A stretch of 7,881 bases of DNA. Source: Bacillota bacterium. Lineage in GTDB: Bacteria; Bacillota_E; Sulfobacillia; Sulfobacillales; Sulfobacillaceae. The position numbers and the translations under genes were made by a program. Positions 1 to 5,125 of this stretch are shown here, piece by piece. Position 1 is the first letter of the stretch. Each line of letters opens with the position of its first letter. Below the pieces are notes generated by a model. That model ran no database searches. It saw only the letters and a program-made list of their open reading frames with translations, and was not told the origin of the DNA. The stretch lies in NCBI GenBank assembly GCA_021802225.1, contig JAKAAS010000063.1, positions 1 to 7,881 on the forward strand, written 5' to 3'.

Positions 1-2
1 TT

Positions 3-1040
3 GATGAGGAAGAAGAAGGGGCAGTTCCCACCAAAGGGAAAATTTCCCCACAAGACATGAATCATGATGAGTGGAAATCCTACGCCATGAAATTCCTCAC
101 CGTCCCACGGCTAGGCGGGGAAGACTATCTTGCTATGCAAGAACGAGCTGTGATCCGAACGGATGTCTTGCCTAACGATCTTCAGCATGTCGTGCTTCAC
201 TATGAGATGCGAAAAAACATGCATATGAAATCCCGGCAGCGGCTTATGCAACAGGTGGACATCATTGGTGGGAATATGTTATTCACCAAAACAATTACCC
301 CATTACTCGACCGTTTGATTAAGGACAATGGGAATATTACCTTGAGTGCCGACCGTACAAAAGCCGTCTTACAATTGTTTAGCATGATGCAAGAAGCCAT
401 GACAGAAGATCCTAAACAGTATGAAGATGCCCGACTGATTATTGACCCCATTGCTGAAGCGTTGTTACTGGAATCATCACAGGAACGATTCTTGGGGAAT
501 CTGATTAAAAAGGAACTTAATAAAACTCCATGGTATACTGAAGTAGCGTTAAAGGCCGCGCATGATGGAGGACTAGCTGAGATTACAGCAGCGGGATTGT
601 TAGACGTGATTCGTTCCCCACGCTTGTTTGTCAACCCAGAAACCGGGAATATGAAGTATGGGAGTTTGTTTGCCTACTTGGGATTAGTGCCCTCTACCAC
701 AGGCATGTCGCAAGCCCATGCACGGAAATCAGGGCAACGTGCCCGGCGGGGAGACATTCCCGGCGATTATATCTCCTACCGCTTGGCGGGACCGACTGTT
801 CTTTATACCTTTATTGCTAGTCTCAAGAAACACCAAAAGTACTATTGGTATCAGCAGTATTTGCTGGACCTAGACCGTATGACCCAAACGGAAATGACCC
901 AGTATGCTGAGAGTCACCCCACCATGACAGAGGCGCATGTGCTCGCACATTACAAGGGTAAGGCTTGGAAACACACTATGCGGGCCTTTGTGCGGGAACT
1001 CGCGGAACGGTGGCTAGCATGGGAGGAAAGTCAGGGGTAA
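3..1040 (+). CDS. IS110/IS1111-like recombinase, C-terminal part (5' partial)
   Basis: The frame is open to the left window edge, and no ribosome binding site precedes the first ATG at 57. I therefore read this as the last 345 residues of a longer protein. Numbering from that Met, residues 35-160 are mostly helical and basic. Residues 160-192 resemble the helix-hairpin-helix stretch of Transposase_20 (DGGLAEITAAGLLDVI, then RSPRLF). It is followed by LFAYLGLVPST at 204-214, matching the family's AY-GLVP signature, a basic stretch (RKSGQRARRG, 223-232), and a final AHYKGKAWKH helix (297-306). In IS110-family DEDD recombinases this domain carries the catalytic serine just after GLVP; S213 or S218 are candidates. 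The RuvC-like DEDD domain would lie left of the window. RNA hairpins begin 10 nt after the stop. I identified the family by motif memory, not by a search. The protein could be a domesticated relative rather than an active enzyme. Confidence 0.6.
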   Translation, partial: DEEEEGAVPTKGKISPQDMNHDEWKSYAMKFLTVPRLGGEDYLAMQERAVIRTDVLPNDLQHVVLHYEMRKNMHMKSRQRLMQQVDIIGGNMLFTKTITPLLDRLIKDNGNITLSADRTKAVLQLFSMMQEAMTEDPKQYEDARLIIDPIAEALLLESSQERFLGNLIKKELNKTPWYTEVALKAAHDGGLAEITAAGLLDVIRSPRLFVNPETGNMKYGSLFAYLGLVPSTTGMSQAHARKSGQRARRGDIPGDYISYRLAGPTVLYTFIASLKKHQKYYWYQQYLLDLDRMTQTEMTQYAESHPTMTEAHVLAHYKGKAWKHTMRAFVRELAERWLAWEESQG

Positions 1041-1050
1041 TATTCCGCCA

Positions 1051-1141
1051 CGGTGCGCGGTATGTGGTAGCGAGAATGTCAATAGCTGTGGTGTATATCA
1101 ATTGCAATTGTGTAACGCTCGCTACTGCATACTGCGCACCG
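1051..1141 (+). repeat. Array unit 1
   Basis: The stem is 24 bp (1051-1074 with 1118-1141): all 24 positions pair, 3 as G-U. The loop at 1075-1117 is 43 nt: block A AATGTCAA, variable TAGCTGTGG, block B TGTATATCAA, variable TTGCAATT, block C GTGTAACG. It starts 10 nt after the stop of the upstream gene. Confidence 0.85.
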
Positions 1142-1150
1142 ACGCCCCTA

Positions 1151-1249
1151 GAGGGTGGGGCCAACGGCTATCGAAGGAATGTCAAAAATGTTGTTGTGTT
1201 TATCAAATGGCACCGTGTAACGCCTTCGATGGCTGTTGGCTTCATCCTC
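1151..1249 (+). repeat. Array unit 2
   Basis: The stem is 27 bp (1151-1177 with 1223-1249): all positions pair, 5 as G-U. The loop at 1178-1222 is 45 nt: AATGTCAA, variable AAATGTTGT, block B TGTGTTTATCAA (two nt longer than usual), variable ATGGCACC, GTGTAACG. Confidence 0.87.
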
Positions 1250-1250
1250 G

Positions 1251-1351
1251 CTTTCAGCGGGGCGGGGTTCTATAGATGGAATGTCAAAGTGGGGGTTGTG
1301 TATCAAGTGGTCTTGTGTAACGCCATCTATAGTGTCCTGTTCCGCTGAAAG
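1251..1351 (+). repeat. Array unit 3
   Basis: The stem has 29 positions (1251-1279 with 1323-1351): 28 pair, 5 as G-U, with one U-U mismatch 11 positions from the loop. The loop at 1280-1322 is 43 nt: AATGTCAA, variable AGTGGGGGT, TGTGTATCAA, variable GTGGTCTT, GTGTAACG. Only one base separates it from unit 2. Confidence 0.87.
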
Positions 1352-1355
1352 GTTT

Positions 1356-1454
1356 GTCTTGCGTGGCGCTGTGCTGTCACAGGAATGTCAAAAGGCGTCT
1401 TGTGTATCACCAAATTGAGTGTAACGCCTGTGACAGTGCTGTGTCACGCAAGAC
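1356..1454 (+). repeat. Array unit 4
   Basis: The stem has 28 positions (1356-1383 with 1427-1454): 27 pair, 4 as G-U, with one U-U mismatch. The loop at 1384-1426 is 43 nt: AATGTCAA, variable AAGGCGTCT, block B TGTGTATCAC (last A replaced by C), variable CAAATTGA, GTGTAACG. Confidence 0.87.
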
Positions 1455-1455
1455 G

Positions 1456-1552
1456 GGTGGGGGAGTAATAATCCCGCGCGGGAATGTCAAGGCATGATGT
1501 GCATATCAAGAATTGTCGTGTAACGCCCTCGCGGGATCATTCTTCCCCCACC
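1456..1552 (+). repeat. Array unit 5
   Basis: The stem has 27 positions (1456-1482 with 1526-1552): 24 pair, including 1 G-U, with 3 mismatches. The loop at 1483-1525 is 43 nt: AATGTCAA, variable GGCATGATG, block B TGCATATCAA, variable GAATTGTC, GTGTAACG. It is the last unit before the ParB-like gene. Confidence 0.85.
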
Positions 1553-1572
1553 GATCCATGATTCACCATACT

Positions 1573-1580
1573 AAGGAGGT
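1573..1580 (+). promoter_or_regulatory. Ribosome binding site of the ParB-like gene
   Basis: AAGGAGGT is a near-perfect Shine-Dalgarno sequence. Ten bases separate its GGAGG from the ATG at 1590, which settles that start. It lies outside the unit 5 stem and should stay accessible. Confidence 0.85.
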
Positions 1581-1589
1581 TACTAAATA

Positions 1590-2507
1590 ATGCAACGTTT
1601 ACAAAACTACACTCCCCCGCCCCTTTCCGCCGTCGTGATGGTGGATCTCCGAGATCTATTGCAAACCAAGGTCGGGGAGTTTTTCGAGGATCGTCATGCG
1701 AATCAAAAAATGTGGATGGCTATCCTCGCCTCTATCCATGACGGGCGGACCATTAATCCGCTTATTGTTTCCCGCCGGGACAATGAAGTCTTGGACGGGT
1801 ACACGCGGATGGTGGCATGGAGACTGTTTTACAAAGACAGGGGATGGTCTGAACTCAACCGGGACAACATATGGGAAGTACCCGTACAATATGTAGATAT
1901 ACCAATCGACAACCGAGTGCAATACATGGCCGCGATAACCTACTACAATCACCACGACGATATGTTTCAACCCATGGGGTTTAAGGACTTCATGAATGCC
2001 GTTACTTCCCTGTACACACGAGAAAATAGTATTGGAAAAGCAGCGATTAAGAAAGAACTTGAAGCCAACAAAGATCAGTATTTCGCGTGGACTTATGCCA
2101 CAACGGATGACCGTGTAGACTTTGACGCAAAACTCAAGTACATGTTTTCCGCCAAGCGAGCACATAAAACTTCCATGAATCTTCCGTTCGCGGAAGGATC
2201 ACAAGCAAAGATGCAGCAAATCGCTCTCCGGCGGGAACAATTACAACAAGAACAACAGCAAGAACAGCGGGAACACCAAGTTATGAAGGAGTCCCACATC
2301 GTGAATGCCCACCGGAACAAAGGCGTGGGCGGCTGGCGTTCCCGGCAAGACGTACAGAACACGTACAATCTTCTCCGCAGTGGCAGGTGGCCCAACGACC
2401 CCATGGGGGAAGACGAGGCGGAACTGCTGCAAGCTATGGTGGACGTGTGCATGAGCATTCTCCGGCGATACGGTATTGACGGGAAAGGGAAGACGAACAT
2501 TCAGTAA
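1590..2507 (+). CDS. ParB/Srx-fold (ParB N-terminal-like) protein
   Basis: This 305-residue protein starts at an ATG with a strong Shine-Dalgarno. Residues 52-80 carry the ParB-like core: INPLIVSRRDNEVLDGYTR followed by MVAWR, matching the family pattern of a proline-containing strand, a glycine/aspartate turn and G-x-x-R-x-x-A. This fold occurs in chromosome and plasmid partition proteins, in nucleases and in phage regulators; in ParB it binds CTP. Residues 205-232 are rich in Gln, Glu and Arg and look like a charged helix or coiled coil. The C-terminal 70 residues are basic then helical (GGWRSRQDV, LLQAMVDVCMSILRR). I see no clear ParB helix-turn-helix. The gene sits inside the hairpin array, with five units before it and six after. 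A nucleic-acid-binding role in that system is inferred from position; the fold assignment is from motif recognition. Confidence 0.7.
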   Translation: MQRLQNYTPPPLSAVVMVDLRDLLQTKVGEFFEDRHANQKMWMAILASIHDGRTINPLIVSRRDNEVLDGYTRMVAWRLFYKDRGWSELNRDNIWEVPVQYVDIPIDNRVQYMAAITYYNHHDDMFQPMGFKDFMNAVTSLYTRENSIGKAAIKKELEANKDQYFAWTYATTDDRVDFDAKLKYMFSAKRAHKTSMNLPFAEGSQAKMQQIALRREQLQQEQQQEQREHQVMKESHIVNAHRNKGVGGWRSRQDVQNTYNLLRSGRWPNDPMGEDEAELLQAMVDVCMSILRRYGIDGKGKTNIQ

Positions 2508-2511
2508 GGCA

Positions 2512-2564
2512 GGAGGGATTCCCCTCCGCAGACGCGCCATAGGTTTACTATGTCGTCTCTGCGG
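2512..2564 (+). other. Two small hairpins 3' of the ParB-like gene
   Basis: A 6 bp hairpin (GGAGGG 2512-2517 with CCCTCC 2522-2527, ATTC loop) begins 4 nt after the stop. It abuts a 17-position hairpin (2526-2542 with 2548-2564, GTTTA loop) in which 15 positions pair, one as G-U. Neither is followed by a T run, so they are unlikely to be intrinsic terminators. The second uses bases 2563-2564, which also belong to the unit 6 stem, so the two folds compete at that edge. Confidence 0.5.
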
Positions 2565-2619
2565 GTGGGAATGTCAAACAAGGGGATGAACATCAAGTAT
2601 AATCGTGTAACGCCCGCCC
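2563..2619 (+). repeat. Array unit 6 (short stem)
   Basis: The stem is 7 bp (2563-2569 with 2613-2619), one pair being G-U. The loop at 2570-2612 is 43 nt: AATGTCAA, variable ACAAGGGGA, block B TGAACATCAA (weakened), variable GTATAATC, GTGTAACG. It lies between the ParB-like gene and the promoter of array 2, so it is not part of the array 2 transcript. Confidence 0.75.
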
Positions 2620-2641
2620 AAACTTTCATCATAAGTAATAG

Positions 2642-2670
2642 TTGACAAGAGGTTGTGAAGGTGTTATACT
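2642..2670 (+). promoter_or_regulatory. Sigma70-type promoter for array 2
   Basis: TTGACA (2642-2647), a 17-base spacer and TATACT (2665-2670) make a perfect -35 box and a one-off -10 box. The expected start, about 2676-2678, coincides with the first base of the unit 7 stem. No protein gene follows on this strand before the terminator, so the promoter should serve the RNA array. Confidence 0.8.
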
Positions 2671-2675
2671 GTAGT

Positions 2676-2731
2676 TGAAGGGTTGTCAAAAGTGCCTGTG
2701 TGTATCAAATGAAAGAATGAAACGCCCTTCA
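2676..2731 (+). repeat. Array unit 7 (short stem, variant blocks)
   Basis: The stem is 7 bp (2676-2682 with 2725-2731). The loop at 2683-2724 is 42 nt: block A is the variant TTGTCAA, then variable AAGTGCCTG, TGTGTATCAA, variable ATGAAAGA, and the variant block C ATGAAACG. It sits at the predicted 5' end of the array 2 transcript. Confidence 0.75.
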
Positions 2732-2838
2732 TGATTCTGGCGGGATGCAATGCGGGAGTGGGAATGTCAAGTGCGGTATTGTGTATATCAAGATGAGGCG
2801 TGTAACGCCCACTTTCGTATTGTGTTCCGCCGGGATCA
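2732..2838 (+). repeat. Array unit 8 (longest stem)
   Basis: The stem is 31 bp (2732-2762 with 2808-2838) with no mismatch and 8 G-U pairs. It is the strongest single piece of evidence for an RNA stem in the array. The loop at 2763-2807 is 45 nt: AATGTCAA, variable GTGCGGTAT, block B TGTGTATATCAA (two nt longer), variable GATGAGGC, GTGTAACG. It directly abuts unit 7. Confidence 0.88.
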
Positions 2839-2849
2839 CCCTTATGGGA

Positions 2850-2936
2850 GGAGATTGAGTTCCATCGAAGGAATGTCAAATGTTGATGTGTTTATCAAAG
2901 GGTACTGTGTAACGCCTTCGATGGTACTGGGTCTCC
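2850..2936 (+). repeat. Array unit 9
   Basis: The stem has 22 positions (2850-2871 with 2915-2936): 20 pair, 2 as G-U, with a U-U mismatch 11 positions from the loop as in unit 3, and one G-G. The loop at 2872-2914 is 43 nt: AATGTCAA, variable ATGTTGATG, block B TGTTTATCAA, variable AGGGTACT, GTGTAACG. Confidence 0.83.
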
Positions 2937-2986
2937 CCGGGAGATTCCTTCTAGTCAATCGCGTAGGTGCCTCCTATGGGGTTGGC

Positions 2987-3043
2987 GGGGCGGAATGTCA
3001 AGAGTTGATTTGTGTATCAAAAGAGTATATGAGACACCGCCTC
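2987..3043 (+). repeat. Array unit 10 (short stem, variant block C)
   Basis: The stem is 7 bp (2987-2993 with 3037-3043), one pair being G-U. The loop at 2994-3036 is 43 nt: AATGTCAA, variable GAGTTGATT, TGTGTATCAA, variable AAGAGTAT, and block C ATGAGACA. Its variable segments resemble those of units 9 and 11 (shared GTTGAT), which suggests recent duplication. Confidence 0.75.
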
Positions 3044-3049
3044 AAATTT

Positions 3050-3108
3050 TGCGCGGGAATGTCAAAGTTGATTGTGTCTATCAAAGGAATACATGAGACG
3101 CCCGTGCG
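3050..3108 (+). repeat. Array unit 11 (short stem, variant block C)
   Basis: The stem is 8 bp (3050-3057 with 3101-3108), 2 as G-U. The loop at 3058-3100 is 43 nt: AATGTCAA, variable AGTTGATTG, block B TGTCTATCAA, variable AGGAATAC, block C ATGAGACG. The terminator stem starts at the next base. Confidence 0.78.
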
Positions 3109-3141
3109 CACTCCTTGTTCTTGAGCAGGGAGTGTTTTTTT
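3109..3141 (+). terminator. Intrinsic terminator of array 2
   Basis: An 11 bp stem (3109-3119 with 3124-3134, two pairs being G-U) closes a CTTG tetraloop and is followed by seven T (3135-3141). Read on the minus strand the same hairpin has no T run, so it serves the plus-strand RNA. The T run overlaps the stop codon (3140-3142) of the convergent gene. Confidence 0.88.
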
Positions 3142-4507
3142 ATAGTGCGGTAAGGCTGTAGGCTTTGGCTGATCCAAGGTAGCGAGCGCGGGAATTGCGC
3201 ATGATCTGGTTGTATTCTTGTTGGTAGCGGGTCATTCGTCCCGTCAGTCCCTGTACATCAGATCGAGTGGTGAAGAGTTGCTTATAATGCACATTATCAA
3301 CCGTGGTCATCACATCCGCCCGGCCTTTGGCAATCGCGTCGGACAACACCGGGAAAATCATCAAAGCGAGTCGAAGCTCAATAGCGCGGCGCAGTTGCAT
3401 CGGAATGGGCCACATCCCTGCAATGTAATCCACGAAGATTAGGGCAGGCATATCCGTCAGGGTTCCGCCGACCAACATCACCATGTATCCGCCCGGTCCC
3501 AACACAACCTCACTAATAGCACCCTGCGGAGGCACAAGACGAATTTCCCCGCTCAGCATCTGCGGCTTAATCCACGCGGGCGGGAATTGCAAGATCATCT
3601 GCCCGGTGGGATACACCATATTCATATTTAAGATGGCCATCAGTGGTGTATAGCGGAGACGCATCCACCCCCAGTGATAGAATGAATTCGAGTCGAAGTC
3701 GTATTCGCGTTCTTCAAGGTCGAAATCGGTTCCCGGTATGAATCCCCTGGAAATTCCGTCCGTTAAAATTACGCGCGGATAGATAAATCCCCCGAAATCT
3801 GCCTCCACCGCGTCCAAGGCTTGCCCATAAAATGACTGGAACACTTCCAACCAATCGGGCCACTGACTAATCAGTGATCCGAATCCAAACAAGTGCCGTG
3901 TGCGAAATTGCGGCTCGGTAAACGCAGGCGGGAAATTTAAGACGGGAGGTTGTTCATTAAACCATCCCGGCACATACGGGTTTACTAAAGGCGATCCGTT
4001 GATATTCCAGTTGTACCCATTGGGGCCTTCCCCGATGTTGCCCCAAAGGTCACCGGACGCATCGGGCTCTTCCGGGAACTGGAAGAATGTCCCTTGAATA
4101 ATTTGCTGCTGAATGGGTTGCGTATTCGTAGCAGTCAAGGGTTCATTCGTCGCAGAAACGAGTCCCGTGCTTTGATTAATGTTCCCGGTCTGCGGGTTAT
4201 TGTACATCGGGGCATTGCTGACCATGCTGACAGGTTCGCCGTCCCCGCGGGGAGGCATGGGGTAACTCTGGTTATCTAGCGGTTCATTCTGGGCATTGGT
4301 AAACCCTACAGCGGGCGCGGGGAGTTCTCCTTGACTCACTCCCAAAGTTAAGGTGGAATGGAGATTTTCCCGCCCAAATTTATCTTTGACCGCCGCAATG
4401 GACCATTCCCGCTGATCCGCATTGATCGGAGGCATGTTCGTCATGCGCGGTTGTTTCCCTTGCGGGCCTAACCGTTGTGCGGCCCATGCCGCCGGATCAA
4501 ATGCCAT
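3140..4507 (-). CDS. Phage structural protein, candidate head-tail connector or neck protein
   Basis: This 455-residue protein has two parts. Residues 1-165 are rich in Pro, Asn, Gln and Thr, look disordered, and repeat an NEPL motif (74-77 and 121-124). Residues 200-455 look folded: an aromatic/acidic segment (WPDWLEVFQSFYGQALDAVE), a beta-rich part (GQMILQFPPAWIKPQ; GEIRLVPPQG; GYMVMLVGG), then WPIPMQLRRAIELRLAL followed by further helix and a basic C-terminus. A proline then an Ai-x-LrlA helix recurs in head-tail adaptors, so a connector role is my inference from that motif and from its place downstream of the capsid gene; I could not name a family. The Shine-Dalgarno (GAAGGAG) is 13 nt from the ATG, rather far, and a terminator lies just upstream, so expression may differ from the genes before it. 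Confidence 0.55.
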   Translation of the reverse strand: MAFDPAAWAAQRLGPQGKQPRMTNMPPINADQREWSIAAVKDKFGRENLHSTLTLGVSQGELPAPAVGFTNAQNEPLDNQSYPMPPRGDGEPVSMVSNAPMYNNPQTGNINQSTGLVSATNEPLTATNTQPIQQQIIQGTFFQFPEEPDASGDLWGNIGEGPNGYNWNINGSPLVNPYVPGWFNEQPPVLNFPPAFTEPQFRTRHLFGFGSLISQWPDWLEVFQSFYGQALDAVEADFGGFIYPRVILTDGISRGFIPGTDFDLEEREYDFDSNSFYHWGWMRLRYTPLMAILNMNMVYPTGQMILQFPPAWIKPQMLSGEIRLVPPQGAISEVVLGPGGYMVMLVGGTLTDMPALIFVDYIAGMWPIPMQLRRAIELRLALMIFPVLSDAIAKGRADVMTTVDNVHYKQLFTTRSDVQGLTGRMTRYQQEYNQIMRNSRARYLGSAKAYSLTAL

Positions 4508-4530
4508 GTGTTCCGTTCCGCTCCTTCTTC

Positions 4531-4567
4531 AAAAAAAATCCCGCCACCATGAGCCACAGTGACGGGA
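4531..4567 (-). terminator. Intrinsic terminator between two structural genes
   Basis: Read on the minus strand, a 9 bp stem (4559-4567 with 4539-4547, one G-U) closes an 11 nt loop and is followed by eight T (4538-4531). It starts 5 nt after the stop of the 176-aa gene and ends just before the ribosome binding site of the 455-aa gene. I see no promoter after it, so the next gene probably depends on read-through. Confidence 0.85.
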
Positions 4568-4572
4568 GAATG

Positions 4573-5103
4573 TTACCAATACAAAAGACCAATCCAGATC
4601 GAGGCCGTAGTGCTGGGAGCACTCGCTGGTGTTGCGGTCCATGTGCAATTCCCCACCGTGTTCCCGTCTCCGCCAATCGGGGCCTGCAACAATGCGCGGG
4701 CTCCCGCGCCGACGGCTGTTGTCATCTCCCCGAAATCTGTCAAGGGGATGGTGTAGGTCGTCCCATCCAATGTGATTGACCAAGAGGGGGTCCATGTCAC
4801 AGCCACATCACTGCCGTTCCACGCAATTGCATAGCCCGAAGACGGCAAGACATTGTTGGCGTAATTCCAAATCACGGGGACGGCTGCGGTGCCACTGGCG
4901 GGAAGAGATCTGAACACCGGCTCAACCGCCCACGCATTGCGGAACTGCGCTCCCCAATTTTCGACTTGATGAAACCCTTCCGTCGTGCGCCCGAATAACG
5001 GAGGATACGCATTATAGGACGCCATTTCCCGCGTCTGTGGATCAGTATTCGGGAGAGACCGGAACCGGCTATCGGGGTTTTGCGCGGCTTGATAGAGATT
5101 CAT
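4573..5103 (-). CDS. Beta-rich putative virion protein, 176 aa
   Basis: I do not recognise a named family. The ATG is preceded by GGGGAG (5111-5116) at 7 nt. Residues 1-65 are polar with many Arg, Asn and Gln (QNPDSRFRSLPNTD; FGRTTEGFHQVENWG). From about 66 on the protein is beta-strand-like, small-residue-rich and aromatic (YAIAWNGSDVAVTWTPSW, then LDGTTYTIPLTDFG), ending in SIWIGLLYW. There are no membrane segments or catalytic motifs. The gene lies 22 nt after the preceding gene and just before a terminator. Such compact beta proteins beside a capsid gene are commonly decoration, neck or fibre-base proteins; that role is inferred from position and composition. Confidence 0.65.
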   Translation of the reverse strand: MNLYQAAQNPDSRFRSLPNTDPQTREMASYNAYPPLFGRTTEGFHQVENWGAQFRNAWAVEPVFRSLPASGTAAVPVIWNYANNVLPSSGYAIAWNGSDVAVTWTPSWSITLDGTTYTIPLTDFGEMTTAVGAGARALLQAPIGGDGNTVGNCTWTATPASAPSTTASIWIGLLYW

Positions 5104-5125
5104 TCCATCACTCCCCGCGCGTCAC

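Larger units (their letters stand above)
1051..1552 (+). ncRNA. Tandem structured-RNA array 1, five hairpin units
   Basis: This 550-nt gap between two plus-strand genes is almost filled by five head-to-tail hairpins (1051-1141, 1151-1249, 1251-1351, 1356-1454, 1456-1552), with 1-9 nt between neighbours. Each has a 24-29 bp stem of private sequence and a 43 or 45 nt loop with three conserved blocks at fixed spacing. Most non-Watson-Crick stem positions are G-U on the plus strand, which points to an RNA. I see no promoter of its own, so it may be read through from the recombinase-like gene, or form the leader of the ParB-like gene, whose ATG lies 37 nt beyond the last stem. I do not recognise the family. 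Confidence 0.8.
2677..3141 (+). ncRNA. Array 2 RNA: about 465 nt transcript with five hairpin units
   Basis: The region is bounded by a near-consensus promoter at the base of unit 7 and an intrinsic terminator that begins directly after the unit 11 stem. Between them lie units 7-11. No credible gene is present: open frames here lack ribosome binding sites and just follow the hairpins. The only stretch not clearly assigned to a unit is roughly 2937-2986, between units 9 and 10, where I see only a weak TAGG/CCTA hairpin. The ends are predicted, not measured. Whether the RNA is cut into single units is unknown. Confidence 0.78.

Noticed and set aside
57..59. ATG 57 as the true start of the recombinase-like gene
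   Set aside because: The frame is open upstream to the window edge and no ribosome binding site precedes it.
1093..1134. Possible promoter within unit 1 (TTGCAA ... CATACT)
   Set aside because: The spacing is about 20 bases and both boxes are imperfect and fall within the hairpin.
965..1418. Open frames across hairpin array 1
   Set aside because: They lack ribosome binding sites, run into the hairpins and give Cys/Val-rich sequence with the array motifs translated repeatedly. The RNA fold explains the region better.
1051..3108. CRISPR array
   Set aside because: There are no identical direct repeats alternating with uniform spacers. The conserved parts are short blocks inside loops and the flanks pair with each other.
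1051..3108. Integron attC sites
   Set aside because: attC hairpins carry conserved core sites in the stem and a variable loop. Here the stem varies and the loop is conserved, and the GTTRRRY/RYYYAAC pair is missing.
1051..3108. Type III toxin-antitoxin RNA repeats (ToxI-like)
   Set aside because: Those are near-identical short repeats ahead of a ToxN-like gene. The units here are longer with private stems, and the neighbouring gene is ParB-like.
1051..3108. Known self-cleaving ribozymes or tRNAs
   Set aside because: I looked for hammerhead, twister and tRNA core motifs in the loops and found none.
2750..3124. Open frame of 124 codons across array 2
   Set aside because: No ribosome binding site; the peptide just repeats translations of the conserved loop blocks (GMSK/ECQ, VSIKG), so it is a shadow of the RNA units.
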